Made by a program: the position numbers and the translations under genes. From Flavobacterium sp. UGB4466 (GTDB lineage Bacteria > Bacteroidota > Bacteroidia > Flavobacteriales > Flavobacteriaceae), in assembly GCF_903469665.1 (NCBI RefSeq), contig NZ_CAGKLC010000039.1:1-40538 (forward strand): a stretch of DNA of 40,538 nucleotides, written 5' to 3'. Position 1 is the stretch's first letter. Every line of letters begins with the position of its first letter. Under the pieces are notes generated by a model. The model was given only the letters and a program-made list of their open reading frames with translations. It was not told the DNA's origin and did not search any database. Shown one piece after another: positions 24,443 to 32,789 of this stretch.

Positions 24443-25204
24443 TTACTCGATTTCGACTAAAACAGGACAATGGTCTGAATGAACGGCATCCGGAAGAATT
24501 ACGGCTCTTTTTAACCTATGCTCCATAACATTACTCACCAGATTGTAATCGATACGCCAGCCTTTGTTGTTTCCTCGGGCTCCTGCACGGTAACTCCACC
24601 AGGAATAATGATGCGGTTCTTTATTAAAATGACGGAAACTGTCGATAAAACCTGATTTCATAAATCCGTCAAGCCAGGCACGTTCTGCTGGTAAAAATCC
24701 TGAAACCGTTTTATTTCGAACCGGATCGTGAATATCAATCGCTTCATGGCAAATGTTGTAATCCCCACAAATAATCAGATTCGGAATCGTCAATTTTAAT
24801 TCGTTAATATAAGTTTGAAAATCGTCCATAAACATAAATTTATGATCCAGTCTTTCAATATTAGTTCCTGAAGGCAGGTACAAACTCATTACAGAGCAAT
24901 CGTCAAAATCGGCACGAAGGTTACGCCCTTCAAAATCCATATGCTGAATTCCGGTTCCGTACACCACATTATTGGGTTTTGTTTTAGATAAGATAGCAAC
25001 ACCACTATATCCTTTTTTTGTTGCCGGATAATAATATTGATAGGGATAACCTGCTGCGGTAATCTCCTCAACCGGAATCTGTTCTTCAGTAGCTTTTATT
25101 TCCTGAAGACAAATCACATCTGGATTAGCTTGTTGTAGCCATTCAATAAAACCTTTGGTTATTGCAGCACGTATTCCATTTACATTATAAGAAATAATTT
25201 TCAT
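24443..25204 (-). CDS. xth: Exodeoxyribonuclease III
   Basis: This Mg-dependent AP endonuclease and 3'-5' exonuclease acts in base excision repair. The 253 residues from MKIISYNVNGIRAA carry the family sites: LQEIKATEEQ (metal Glu), the GYSGVAILSK loop, ICGDYNICHEAIDI (Asp and Asn of the active site), and DAVHSDHCPVLVEI (the catalytic Asp-His). An in-frame ATG 17 codons upstream (25255) would make a longer protein, but a TACATTTG promoter box lies at 25225-25232 inside that extension and MKIISYN is the normal family start, so I use 25204. It is divergent from olsF with about 120 bases between the starts. Confidence 0.96.
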   Translation of the reverse strand: MKIISYNVNGIRAAITKGFIEWLQQANPDVICLQEIKATEEQIPVEEITAAGYPYQYYYPATKKGYSGVAILSKTKPNNVVYGTGIQHMDFEGRNLRADFDDCSVMSLYLPSGTNIERLDHKFMFMDDFQTYINELKLTIPNLIICGDYNICHEAIDIHDPVRNKTVSGFLPAERAWLDGFMKSGFIDSFRHFNKEPHHYSWWSYRAGARGNNKGWRIDYNLVSNVMEHRLKRAVILPDAVHSDHCPVLVEIE

Positions 25205-25224
25205 CAGTGTTTTTTTTAGGATTT

Positions 25225-25232
25225 CAAATGTA
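25225..25232 (-). promoter_or_regulatory. xth: Promoter -7 box for xth
   Basis: TACATTTG on the minus strand matches TAnnTTTG. Transcription should start near 25220, about 16 bases before the ATG at 25204. It is placed inside the longest possible reading frame, which excludes that frame's upstream start for this transcript. Confidence 0.55.
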
Positions 25233-25284
25233 ATAAAAAAGTGGAAAGTTTGCATTTGAAACAGCGAAAAGTAGAGTTTTTTGT

Positions 25285-25292
25285 TATCTTTG
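25285..25292 (+). promoter_or_regulatory. olsF: Promoter -7 box for olsF
   Basis: TATCTTTG matches TAnnTTTG. A TTTG at 25255-25258 lies 26 bases upstream, slightly beyond the usual -33 spacing. The leader would be about 27 bases. Confidence 0.5.
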
Positions 25293-25323
25293 TTCGCTGC
25301 TCTTAATAAATTAAAAATAGTAC

Positions 25324-27126
25324 ATGGGTTTAGTTACCGCGAAAGAAGTTGCAAAAGCGATAAATGTTGATAAGTACGGAGTTTTGGGTACTTTTTCGGG
25401 CTGGCTTCTTATGAAAGTCCTTAAAATATCTACTCTTAATAAAATTTACGATCATAATAAACATTTAGAGGATGTTGCATTTCTAAACGGGATTTTGGAT
25501 GAGATGGAAATCAAATTTGAAATTCCCGAAGAAGATTTAAAACGTTTACCGAAAGATGGTGCTTATATTACCATTTCAAATCACCCTCTTGGGGGAATTG
25601 ATGGTATTTTACTTTTAAAATTAATGCTTGAAAGAGAACCTAATTTTAAAATCATTGCCAACTTTTTACTACATAGAATTGTTCCGTTAAAAAAATACAT
25701 CATGCCTGTCAATCCTTTTGAAAATCATAAGGATGCCAAATCAAGTGTGGTGGGTATTAAAGAAACTTTACGCCATTTAAGTGACGGGAAACCGTTGGGA
25801 ATTTTCCCTGCAGGGGAAGTTTCGACATACAAGGATGGAAAATTAGTCGTGGATAAACCATGGGAAGAAGGCGCTTTGAAGTTAATCCGAAAAGCCAAAG
25901 TTCCGGTAATCCCTATTTACTTCCATGCCAAAAACAGTAAGTTGTTTTATTGGCTTTCTAAGATTGACGATACTTTACGTACAGCAAAATTACCTTCGGA
26001 GCTGCTTACGCAAAAAGACCGTGTGATTAAAGTTCGTATCGGAAAACCAATCTCGGTGAACGAACAAAATGAAATCGAATCATTTGAAGAATATTCAGAA
26101 TTTTTAAGAAAGAAAACCTATATGCTGGCTAATCCTTTTGAGAAAGACAGCAAATTATTAGACACCGCAAGCCTAAAGATTCCGAAAGCACCTAAAAAAA
26201 TTGCAACTCCGGCAAATGAGTCAAAAATGATTGACGAGGTTTGTGCGTTAAGAAACAGTGACTGCAGGCTGCTGCAGAGTAAAAACTACGAAGTATTTTT
26301 TGCGCGTGCAAAATCAATTCCGAATATCTTACACGAAATTGGTCGTTTACGTGAAATTACTTTCCGTGAAGTGGGCGAAGGAACCAACGAATCTATTGAC
26401 TTAGACGAATACGACCAGTATTATCACCATATGTTTTTGTGGGATGATGACACCAAAAAAATAGCTGGTGCTTATCGCATGGGATTAGGTTCTGAAATCT
26501 ATCCAAAACATGGTATTGAAGGTTTTTATCTGACTGATCTTTTCAGGTTCGAACCGGAATTGCATGATATGATGCACAAATCAATTGAAATGGGGCGTGC
26601 TTTTATCATCAAAGAATACCAGCAAAAACCAATGCCTTTGTTCTTGTTGTGGAAAGGAATTATTCACACCACTTTACGTTATCCGGAACATAAATATTTG
26701 CTTGGTGGTGTAAGTATCAGCAATCAGTTTTCTGACTTCTCTAAATCGTTAATGATTGAGTTCATGAAGTCTAACTATTATGATCCGTATATCGCACAGT
26801 ATATTCACCCGAAGAAAGCTTATAAAGTAAAACTTAAAGACGCTGATAAAGATTTTATCTTTGACGAAGCCGAGTCTGACTTGAACAAGTTTGACAAGAT
26901 TATCGATGAACTGGAACCAGGAAATTTACGTTTACCTGTTTTAATCAAGAAGTACATCAAGCAAAATGCCCGCGTAGTCGCTTTTAACGTCGATCCTTTG
27001 TTCAATAATGCCGTAGACGGTTTAATGTATATCAGAATAGCAGATATTCCTGAAAGCACGATGAAACCAGTTATTGAAGAATTTCAAATAGAATTAGAAC
27101 GCAAATTATCGGAGAAAGAAGATTAA
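25324..27126 (+). CDS. olsF: Bifunctional O-/N-acyltransferase, OlsF type (ornithine or glycine lipid synthesis)
   Basis: The 600-residue protein joins a PlsC-like O-acyltransferase half (about 60-260) to a GNAT-type N-acyltransferase half (about 310-540), the architecture of OlsF described in Flavobacterium johnsoniae and Serratia, which makes phosphorus-free ornithine lipids. The first half has SNHPLGGIDG with His87 and Asp93, and GIFPAGEVSTYKDG as the substrate loop. The second half has the OlsB/GlsB-like run IGRLREITFREVGEGT and YQKPMPLFLLWKGI. The His-Asp spacing is H-x5-D rather than the H-x4-D usual in PlsC proteins. Related enzymes acylate glycine or ornithine, so the amino acid is not settled. 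It is monocistronic and ends at a strong bidirectional terminator. Confidence 0.88.
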   Translation: MGLVTAKEVAKAINVDKYGVLGTFSGWLLMKVLKISTLNKIYDHNKHLEDVAFLNGILDEMEIKFEIPEEDLKRLPKDGAYITISNHPLGGIDGILLLKLMLEREPNFKIIANFLLHRIVPLKKYIMPVNPFENHKDAKSSVVGIKETLRHLSDGKPLGIFPAGEVSTYKDGKLVVDKPWEEGALKLIRKAKVPVIPIYFHAKNSKLFYWLSKIDDTLRTAKLPSELLTQKDRVIKVRIGKPISVNEQNEIESFEEYSEFLRKKTYMLANPFEKDSKLLDTASLKIPKAPKKIATPANESKMIDEVCALRNSDCRLLQSKNYEVFFARAKSIPNILHEIGRLREITFREVGEGTNESIDLDEYDQYYHHMFLWDDDTKKIAGAYRMGLGSEIYPKHGIEGFYLTDLFRFEPELHDMMHKSIEMGRAFIIKEYQQKPMPLFLLWKGIIHTTLRYPEHKYLLGGVSISNQFSDFSKSLMIEFMKSNYYDPYIAQYIHPKKAYKVKLKDADKDFIFDEAESDLNKFDKIIDELEPGNLRLPVLIKKYIKQNARVVAFNVDPLFNNAVDGLMYIRIADIPESTMKPVIEEFQIELERKLSEKED

Positions 27127-27145
27127 TTGCATCATCATACAAACA

Positions 27146-27173
27146 AAAAATCCCATCGTAAAATGGGATTTTT
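27146..27173. terminator. Bidirectional terminator between olsF and the TM2 gene
   Basis: AAAAATCCCAT (27146-27156) and ATGGGATTTTT (27163-27173) form a perfect 11-bp stem with a six-base loop. A and T runs on both sides let it serve the convergent genes. Confidence 0.88.
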
Positions 27174-27190
27174 TTATGCTTTAAAACGAC

Positions 27191-27466
27191 TTAAAACCAG
27201 CCTTTTTGACCAACCTGATAGGTTTGATAAAATTCTTCGTCTGATCTGGTGAGATAAATTATTCCTTCGATCACACCTATTATACCGCCTATTCCGAAAA
27301 TAAATCCGAGAATAAGCTGAATAACCCCTTCTTTATTGTATCCTAAATAAAACTTATGAATACCCAGCGCACCTAATAAAATTGCCAGGATTCCTGCAAC
27401 TACTTTTTTATTCTCCTCCCGATGAACCGGAGGATTATTCCAATGTTCTGTTTTACTGTTTTCCAT
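27191..27466 (-). CDS. TM2 domain-containing membrane protein
   Basis: A small inner-membrane protein of 91 residues. After a polar N-terminus (about 1-22) it carries a TM2 domain with two hydrophobic helices. The first is AGILAILLGALGIHKFYLG; the second is LGFIFGIGGIIGVIEGIIYL. The turn between them has the family G-x-H-x-FYLG motif. TM2 proteins are widespread and mostly of unknown function. It is last in a cluster with DUF2752 and DUF4234 proteins, 59 bases after the DUF2752 gene, so the three may be co-transcribed. Confidence 0.92.
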   Translation of the reverse strand: MENSKTEHWNNPPVHREENKKVVAGILAILLGALGIHKFYLGYNKEGVIQLILGFIFGIGGIIGVIEGIIYLTRSDEEFYQTYQVGQKGWF

Positions 27467-27525
27467 TTTTATAGTGTTTTTTTAGTTATTCTAAATTCAA
27501 CTTTAAGCGGATGATATTCTTAGAC

Positions 27526-27999
27526 TTAAAACCAAATGGACTGATGTAAAATATCATCAAAAGAGCTTTCTCTGATAAAAAGAACCAAGCGTATCAAATG
27601 ATAAAAGGCTAAAAAATAAGCCATATTGTAGGCTAATTTTCTATTGTACAGAAGTCCTGTAAAATATTCTTTTTTAGTAATAATTTCAGTAGTCAGTATA
27701 ATGATGGTAAGCCAGCAAAATACAATTACAAACGGCCCCAGAATATGGTAACTAAGCGACTTGTAGATATCGCCTTCATAAAAATAAACTAATGATTTAG
27801 TAATCCCGCAACCCGGACAAGGGAAACCGGTTACCATTTTAAAAGGACAAAACGACTGATCTGTCTCCAGATGGTCGTTATGGTTGTCGAGCATTAAAAA
27901 AAACGGAATTATCAGTGTAATTGCTGCACCGATAATTCCGTAAATTTTACGTTTTATTCTACTATTATTTGTATAATCTGTTGATATCACCTTGTACAA
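27526..27999 (-). CDS. DUF2752 family membrane protein
   Basis: The 157-residue product has three predicted membrane helices (about 22-38, 87-107, 126-145). It carries the DUF2752 signature CPFKMVTGFPCPGCGITKS near residue 53, a Cys-rich loop whose function is unknown. The frame as drawn opens with TTG (27999) and overlaps the upstream DUF4234 gene by 35 bases. A GTG at 27990 is the other candidate and no ATG is available before residue 36, so the exact start is uncertain. The overlap points to translational coupling with the DUF4234 gene. Confidence 0.85.
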   Translation of the reverse strand: MYKVISTDYTNNSRIKRKIYGIIGAAITLIIPFFLMLDNHNDHLETDQSFCPFKMVTGFPCPGCGITKSLVYFYEGDIYKSLSYHILGPFVIVFCWLTIIILTTEIITKKEYFTGLLYNRKLAYNMAYFLAFYHLIRLVLFIRESSFDDILHQSIWF

Positions 28000-28348
28000 T
28001 CATTGCTGCTGCCATAGGAAAAAAGAACCCTAAAACAATTAATAAAGTTGACTGGTCTTTTTGAAGCTCTCCAGTTCTTTGATATACTTTTGGCAACGCT
28101 TCTTTACCAGCTAAATAATAAAAATAAATATTTACCGGCATACAGCATCCTGCAAAGATTGCAACTGGCTGAGAGATAACCTCTTTTCCTGCTACGGCAT
28201 TAAAAACCTCAGATACTTTAATATTCCAATAAATCAAGTACAATCCGCAAGTTAAAAAACTAAAAAGCAACACCATTATTGGATCTACTTTGAATACCGG
28301 AATTTGGTCATTAAAATTATTTGACGTTTCTTTAAAATCGTTTTCCAT
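27965..28348 (-). CDS. Small membrane protein, DUF4234-like
   Basis: The 127-residue protein has a polar N-terminus followed by hydrophobic helices at about 24-42 (VLLFSFLTCGLYLIYWNI), 60-80 (containing GCCMPVN) and 100-118. The first helix with LTCGLYLIYWN fits the DUF4234 pattern of TxGxYxxYW. Function is unknown. It appears to be first in the DUF4234/DUF2752/TM2 group and overlaps the next gene by 35 bases. No clear promoter box was found in the 180-base spacer upstream. Confidence 0.75.
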   Translation of the reverse strand: MENDFKETSNNFNDQIPVFKVDPIMVLLFSFLTCGLYLIYWNIKVSEVFNAVAGKEVISQPVAIFAGCCMPVNIYFYYLAGKEALPKVYQRTGELQKDQSTLLIVLGFFFPMAAAMIVQGDINRLYK

Positions 28349-28528
28349 TTTTTACTAGTTAAAATTAATTGGTTATGTCCTACTCTTGGGATTTTCGGTT
28401 ACTCCTTATTTAGAAACAATATTATTAAAAAATAATCTTAAAAACTAATTATAACCCAAAAACTCTACAGAAAAAACTCGTTATTTAATTGTAAAAAGGA
28501 AGCTGAATTTCAATCTCACCCTACAAGA

Positions 28529-29476
28529 CTATCTATTAAAGACCACTTTTATCTTATCGGCTATCACCTGAGCCAGTCGTTTATGACTTTCGAATGTCCA
28601 GCCGGCAATATGAGGCGTCAGTAAAACATTTTTAGACTCCATTAAATATCGCAAGGCTTCCGGCGTACTTTCTTCCTGAAATAAGGTTTCGAAAGATAAT
28701 TTCTCATACTCCAAAACATCCAGACCCGCGCCTAGAATCTTTTTAGTTTTCATCGCCTCTACTAAATCTGCTGTGACAATGTTTTTACCGCGTGAGGTAT
28801 TTATAATCCAAAAGGGGTTTGAAAAAGCATTTATAAAACTTTGATCCACCATTTTATCCGTCTCAGGAGTCCACGGGAGATGAAGACTCAACACATCGCT
28901 TTTTTGCTGTAGCTCAGCTAATGACACCTGTCTCGCATTTTGATCTCCTACATTATCCAGAATATCGTAACACAACACTTCCGTTTCAAAGCCGCGAAGT
29001 TTTTTCGCAAATGCTTTTCCCATATTTCCGTAACCAATGATCCCCACTGTTTTACCATCCAATTCATGACCGCGGTTACTTTCCCGATTCCAATGTCCTG
29101 ATTTCACTTCGGCATCTGCCTGATTGAGATTATTAAACAAGGACAAAATCACTCCCAGCGAATGTTCTGCAACTGCATTTCGATTTCCTTCCGGCGCGGC
29201 AATTAAATGAATTCCTTTTGTTTCGGCATACTCGCAGTCAATACTTTCCAGGCCAGCCCCTACACGAGCAATAAATTTTAAGTTAGTTGCCTGATCTAAA
29301 AAGGTCTTGTCAATTTTAAAACGGCTTCGGATCACAATTCCGTTGTAGTTTGCAATTTTCGCTTCAATTTCTTCTTTTGAAGATTTAAAATCTGCATGGT
29401 TTTCAAAACCTGCATCTTCCAATTGTTGCCATAAAACCGGATGATTGCTATCAATATGAAGAATTTTTATACTCAT
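28529..29476 (-). CDS. D-2-hydroxyacid dehydrogenase (NAD-dependent)
   Basis: A 315-residue cytosolic dehydrogenase of the D-isomer-specific 2-hydroxyacid family, most like a short phosphoglycerate dehydrogenase. It has IVIRSRFKID, ARVGAGLESID, the Rossmann motif GIIGYGNMGKAFAKKL (about 145-160), and the catalytic set Arg in NTSRGKNI, Glu in LDVLEYEKL and His in LTPHIAGWT. It lacks the C-terminal ACT domain of full-length SerA, so a role in serine synthesis is possible but not shown. It is monocistronic with a TATTTTTG -7 box 20 bases before its ATG. Confidence 0.93.
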   Translation of the reverse strand: MSIKILHIDSNHPVLWQQLEDAGFENHADFKSSKEEIEAKIANYNGIVIRSRFKIDKTFLDQATNLKFIARVGAGLESIDCEYAETKGIHLIAAPEGNRNAVAEHSLGVILSLFNNLNQADAEVKSGHWNRESNRGHELDGKTVGIIGYGNMGKAFAKKLRGFETEVLCYDILDNVGDQNARQVSLAELQQKSDVLSLHLPWTPETDKMVDQSFINAFSNPFWIINTSRGKNIVTADLVEAMKTKKILGAGLDVLEYEKLSFETLFQEESTPEALRYLMESKNVLLTPHIAGWTFESHKRLAQVIADKIKVVFNR

Positions 29477-29495
29477 TGTACTCTATTTTATAAAA

Positions 29496-29503
29496 CAAAA
29501 ATA
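29496..29503 (-). promoter_or_regulatory. Promoter -7 box for the 2-hydroxyacid dehydrogenase gene
   Basis: TATTTTTG on the minus strand fits TAnnTTTG and gives a leader of about 15 bases. No -33 TTG lies at the usual spacing. Confidence 0.45.
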
Positions 29504-29809
29504 CAGCTTATTCTTTATTTAAATTTCCCGTTTCAACTATTAGCTTCCGGAGTTCACAGAGATGTAAAGAAAAAAGGTCTTAAAAAAATGGACTGTAATA
29601 GCTTCCCGGTTTCCTGGCAAGAACATTATCCCCTGAAGTTAAAACAGTTACAAATTAAAGTTCTCTATATCTTAACATTAACGAATTATTTAATTTCATA
29701 TATTTATGCATAGATTTTTACTTCGGAGGACAACTCGCCCCATTTTGCTACATCACATATTGAATTTTAAATTAAAGATTTTATTTTAATCAATTAAACA
29801 ACAGTAATT
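29504..29809. other. Spacer between the dehydrogenase and the alpha/beta hydrolase
   Basis: About 300 bases without a gene. A 90-codon frame crosses it (29441-29713) but overlaps the dehydrogenase start and looks random. The 9-mer CACAGAGAT at 29555-29563 matches words of the repeat near 40393-40434. No promoter match is visible for the downstream gene. Confidence 0.5.
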
Positions 29810-30499
29810 ATGGCAACAAAAGATTTAACCATTATTTTGGTTCACGGTGCTTGGGGAGATGGTTCACATTGGCAACATGTAATTCCGGGACTAGTAAAAG
29901 AAGGGTATAAAGTGCGAAGCGTTCAAAACCCTTTGACTTCTTTACAAGATGACATCAATAAAACTCAGGATCTAATTGATGCTCAGGAAGGAAAAGTGCT
30001 TCTGGTAGGACATTCTTATGGAGGAGCAGTAATTTCGGGTGCCGGACATCATGATAAAGTGGTAGGCTTAGTTTACATTGCAGCATTTGCTCCTGATGCA
30101 GGAGATAGCCTGGGAGCTCTTTTAGGTCGTAGACCAGGATCGGGCGGAGCCAGTATTTATCCTGACCCAAAAGGTTTTCTATGGATTAAATATGACGAGT
30201 TTCATGACGCATTTGCTCAGGATTTAGACCATAAAGAAACACTGGTCTTATCACTGGCCCAAAAACCGATACACGGACAATGTTTTGGAGACATCGCAGG
30301 TGAACCGGCATGGAAAAACAAACCAAGCTGGTATCAAATTTCCAACTTCGACAATATGATTCCACCGGAAACAGAAAAAGAAATGGCGGAGCGAATAAAC
30401 CCCAAAAAAATCATTCGTCTCGATGCAGGACATGCCTCCCTCGCATCACACCCCAAAGAAGTGACAGCCTTAATTTTAGAAGCAGCTGCTACATTCTAA
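29810..30499 (+). CDS. Alpha/beta hydrolase, EstC/salicylate-esterase-like
   Basis: The 229-residue cytosolic hydrolase has the canonical alpha/beta fold sites: the oxyanion-loop HGAWGDGSHW near residue 13, the nucleophile Ser in LVGHSYGGAVISGAG (about 69), and the catalytic His in LDAGHASLASHP near the end. It belongs to the small intracellular esterases often annotated only as alpha/beta hydrolase; the substrate is unknown. It has no signal peptide. It stands alone and ends at a strong intrinsic terminator 12 bases after its stop. Confidence 0.92.
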   Translation: MATKDLTIILVHGAWGDGSHWQHVIPGLVKEGYKVRSVQNPLTSLQDDINKTQDLIDAQEGKVLLVGHSYGGAVISGAGHHDKVVGLVYIAAFAPDAGDSLGALLGRRPGSGGASIYPDPKGFLWIKYDEFHDAFAQDLDHKETLVLSLAQKPIHGQCFGDIAGEPAWKNKPSWYQISNFDNMIPPETEKEMAERINPKKIIRLDAGHASLASHPKEVTALILEAAATF

Positions 30500-30510
30500 A
30501 AAACACTCCG

Positions 30511-30538
30511 AACCGCTAACTATTAGCGGTTTTTTTTA
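30511..30538 (+). terminator. Terminator of the alpha/beta hydrolase gene
   Basis: AACCGCTAA (30511-30519) and TTAGCGGTT (30523-30531) form a perfect 9-bp stem with a three-base loop, followed by a T run to 30537. Confidence 0.9.
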
Positions 30539-30602
30539 TTTAATACCGCAACCGCATCCCGCAACGCGATACACCTGAATTTTTTATTCGTTCATTTTTT
30601 TT

Positions 30603-30610
30603 TAACTTTG
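30603..30610 (+). promoter_or_regulatory. nhaA: Promoter -7 box for nhaA
   Basis: TAACTTTG matches TAnnTTTG. Transcription should begin near 30615, leaving a leader of about 48 bases. No -33 TTG is evident. Confidence 0.5.
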
Positions 30611-30662
30611 AAAATATATGCCTCCAAAAAATCCCTTCTAAATTCACTGAACTTTTATAAAA

Positions 30663-31808
30663 ATGAAATTAACAAAAACTTTTAAAGCCTTCTTCAACAA
30701 TGAAAAATCAGGAGGACTACTCCTGCTTTTTGTCACCATCATATCGCTTTATCTTGCCAATTCATCTTATCAAACGGAATATATTGCTTTCTGGGAAAAA
30801 GACCTCAACGGACATTCAATTACACACTGGATTAATGATGGTTTAATGGCTATTTTCTTTTTGTTAATTGGCTTAGAATTAGAAAGAGAGATTTATCATG
30901 GTGAATTGTCCAATATTAAAAACGCATCTTTACCCATCATGGCTGCCTTAGGAGGCATGCTAGTGCCTGCCGGTATTTTTCTGATTTTAAATTTTGGAAC
31001 AGCAACTCAAAACGGAGCAGGAATCCCAATGGCAACCGATATCGCTTTCGCCATTGGAATTTTATCTCTTTTAGGAAAAAAAGTTCCTTCGTCGCTAAAA
31101 GTTTTTTTAACTGCCTTAGCTGTTATAGATGATTTGGGAGCCATAATCGTTATCGCTATATTTTATACAACCTCAATCGCATTTATAAATCTTGCAATTG
31201 CGTTGGGAATCTGGGTTTTCTTGTTTGTTTTGAATCGTTTGAAAGTTCACAACCTTATCCCGTATCTTATCGGAGGTGTTGTAATGTGGTATTTCATGCT
31301 AAACTCAGGTGTTCATGCTACCATCACGGGAGTTATTCTGGCTTTTGTAATTCCATTTGGAAGTGGCGATGAAAATTCTGTTTCTTATAAATTGCAGCAT
31401 TTTCTACACAAACCGGTTGCTTTTTTTATTCTGCCTTTGTTTGCTGTTGCGAATACCTGTATCGCTATTCAGTCGGACTGGCATGAAGGTTTGAATCACC
31501 CTAATACATTTGGAATTATCCTGGGGCTCGTAGTAGGGAAACCTTTAGGAATTTTACTTTTCTCGGCTATTGGTGTAAGTCTTGGATTGTGCAGCTTGCC
31601 TAAAAACTTAAAATGGGCTCATATACTAGGTGCCGGAATGCTGGGCGGAATTGGTTTTACCATGTCCATCTTCATCACTATTCTGGCTTTTAAGGATCCT
31701 GAAATTATTGTTTTCTCGAAGATCGCTATTCTGATTGCCTCTGTGCTTTCAGGTCTTTTTGGATTATTCTATCTAAAGTTTACTTTGTCGAAGAAAAAGA
31801 AGGCCTAG
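30663..31808 (+). CDS. nhaA: Na+/H+ antiporter NhaA
   Basis: NhaA exchanges internal Na+ for external H+ across the inner membrane for salt and pH homeostasis. The 381 residues are hydrophobic throughout with about 11-12 helices and show the family's key sites: FFLLIGLELEREIYHGEL, the PMATDIAFAIG region, and the ion-binding Asp pair in ALAVIDDLGAIIVIA. The C-terminal part has LGAGMLGGIGFTMSIFI. The length matches the E. coli protein (388). It ends with a Lys-rich tail. It has its own promoter box and a 15-bp terminator shared with proC. Confidence 0.97.
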   Translation: MKLTKTFKAFFNNEKSGGLLLLFVTIISLYLANSSYQTEYIAFWEKDLNGHSITHWINDGLMAIFFLLIGLELEREIYHGELSNIKNASLPIMAALGGMLVPAGIFLILNFGTATQNGAGIPMATDIAFAIGILSLLGKKVPSSLKVFLTALAVIDDLGAIIVIAIFYTTSIAFINLAIALGIWVFLFVLNRLKVHNLIPYLIGGVVMWYFMLNSGVHATITGVILAFVIPFGSGDENSVSYKLQHFLHKPVAFFILPLFAVANTCIAIQSDWHEGLNHPNTFGIILGLVVGKPLGILLFSAIGVSLGLCSLPKNLKWAHILGAGMLGGIGFTMSIFITILAFKDPEIIVFSKIAILIASVLSGLFGLFYLKFTLSKKKKA

Positions 31809-31850
31809 TTTTTCATAAAACAATTAATTCTACAAAACTCTAAAAAACAC

Positions 31851-31895
31851 AAAATCCAAATTCCAATGTATCAACACCTGGAATTTGGATTTTTA
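31851..31895. terminator. Bidirectional terminator between nhaA and proC
   Basis: Two 15-base arms (31851-31865 and 31879-31893) pair perfectly around a 13-base loop, with A and T runs on the outer flanks. It lies between converging genes and can end both transcripts. Confidence 0.88.
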
Positions 31896-31913
31896 AAATA
31901 ATATCGTTTATAA

Positions 31914-32690
31914 CTATCCTTTGATTTGCTTCAAAGAGGTCTTAATTCCTTTGATTAGTGATGAGCTGAAACCATTATGCTCCATTTCATTCAAACCTAC
32001 AATTGTACAACCCTGAGGCGTCGTTACACGGTCGATTAATTGTTCGGGATGTACTTGTTCCTCCAGTAACATTTTTGCCGCTCCTTTGACTGTTTGAGCA
32101 GCGATAGCCAAAGCGGTATTAGAATCAAATCCAATTTCGATTCCGGCCTGCATAGAAGCGCGAATATATCTTAAGGCATAGGCTGTTCCGCATGCGCCAA
32201 GAACGGTTGCCGCATCCATTAATTTTTCGTCAATTACCGGAGCAGTCCCCAAATCCTGAAACAAATCAACAATTGGTAATGCTTTTTCTCTGTCTTGTTC
32301 AGGAAAAGAAATACAGGTTGCCGATTCACCAAACTGCGCAGCAATATTGGGCATAATTCTAACTACTGCAAATTCATTATTGGTTTTAGACTGAAGCATG
32401 TCCAGAGACAATCCACTTACAGCCGAGGCAATTGTTTTTCCTTTAATAACAGGCAAAATCTCTGCTAAAACAGTGTCTACCTGATAGGGTTTTATGGTTA
32501 AAATAACCACATCAGCTTCCTGAATAGTATGTTTATTATCTGATGAAACCGTAATTCCATACTCTGATAAATACTGAATACTGGCGGTGTTTCTTCTTGT
32601 AACGGTAACCTGATTATTTTTAGAGAATTTAGCAATTCCCAAGGCAATAGAAACCCCGAGGTTTCCGCCTCCTATAATGTGTACTTTCAT
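31914..32690 (-). CDS. proC: Pyrroline-5-carboxylate reductase
   Basis: ProC reduces pyrroline-5-carboxylate to proline with NAD(P)H, the last step of proline synthesis. The 258-residue product starts with the dinucleotide fold VHIIGGGNLGVSIA and has VVILTIKPYQVD and RIMPNIAAQFGE. The substrate region contains LGACGTAYALRYI, then TPQGCTIVGLNEMEHNG near the C-terminus, the ProC signature. Length is normal. It reads towards nhaA and shares its terminator. No TAnnTTTG box was found in the 99-base spacer before mgtE, so it could be transcribed with mgtE or from a weaker promoter. Confidence 0.95.
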   Translation of the reverse strand: MKVHIIGGGNLGVSIALGIAKFSKNNQVTVTRRNTASIQYLSEYGITVSSDNKHTIQEADVVILTIKPYQVDTVLAEILPVIKGKTIASAVSGLSLDMLQSKTNNEFAVVRIMPNIAAQFGESATCISFPEQDREKALPIVDLFQDLGTAPVIDEKLMDAATVLGACGTAYALRYIRASMQAGIEIGFDSNTALAIAAQTVKGAAKMLLEEQVHPEQLIDRVTTPQGCTIVGLNEMEHNGFSSSLIKGIKTSLKQIKG

Positions 32691-32789
32691 TGCTTTTATT
32701 TGGCTGGTTAATAGCGAATTATTGGGTTACAAATTACGCCGATTTTAGAGATCAATAATCACTCTTATCTATTAATTTGTTGCAAAAAC

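Noticed and set aside
29441..29713. 90-codon plus-strand open frame upstream of the alpha/beta hydrolase
   Set aside because: It overlaps the start and promoter of the 2-hydroxyacid dehydrogenase, has no recognisable motif and no supporting promoter.
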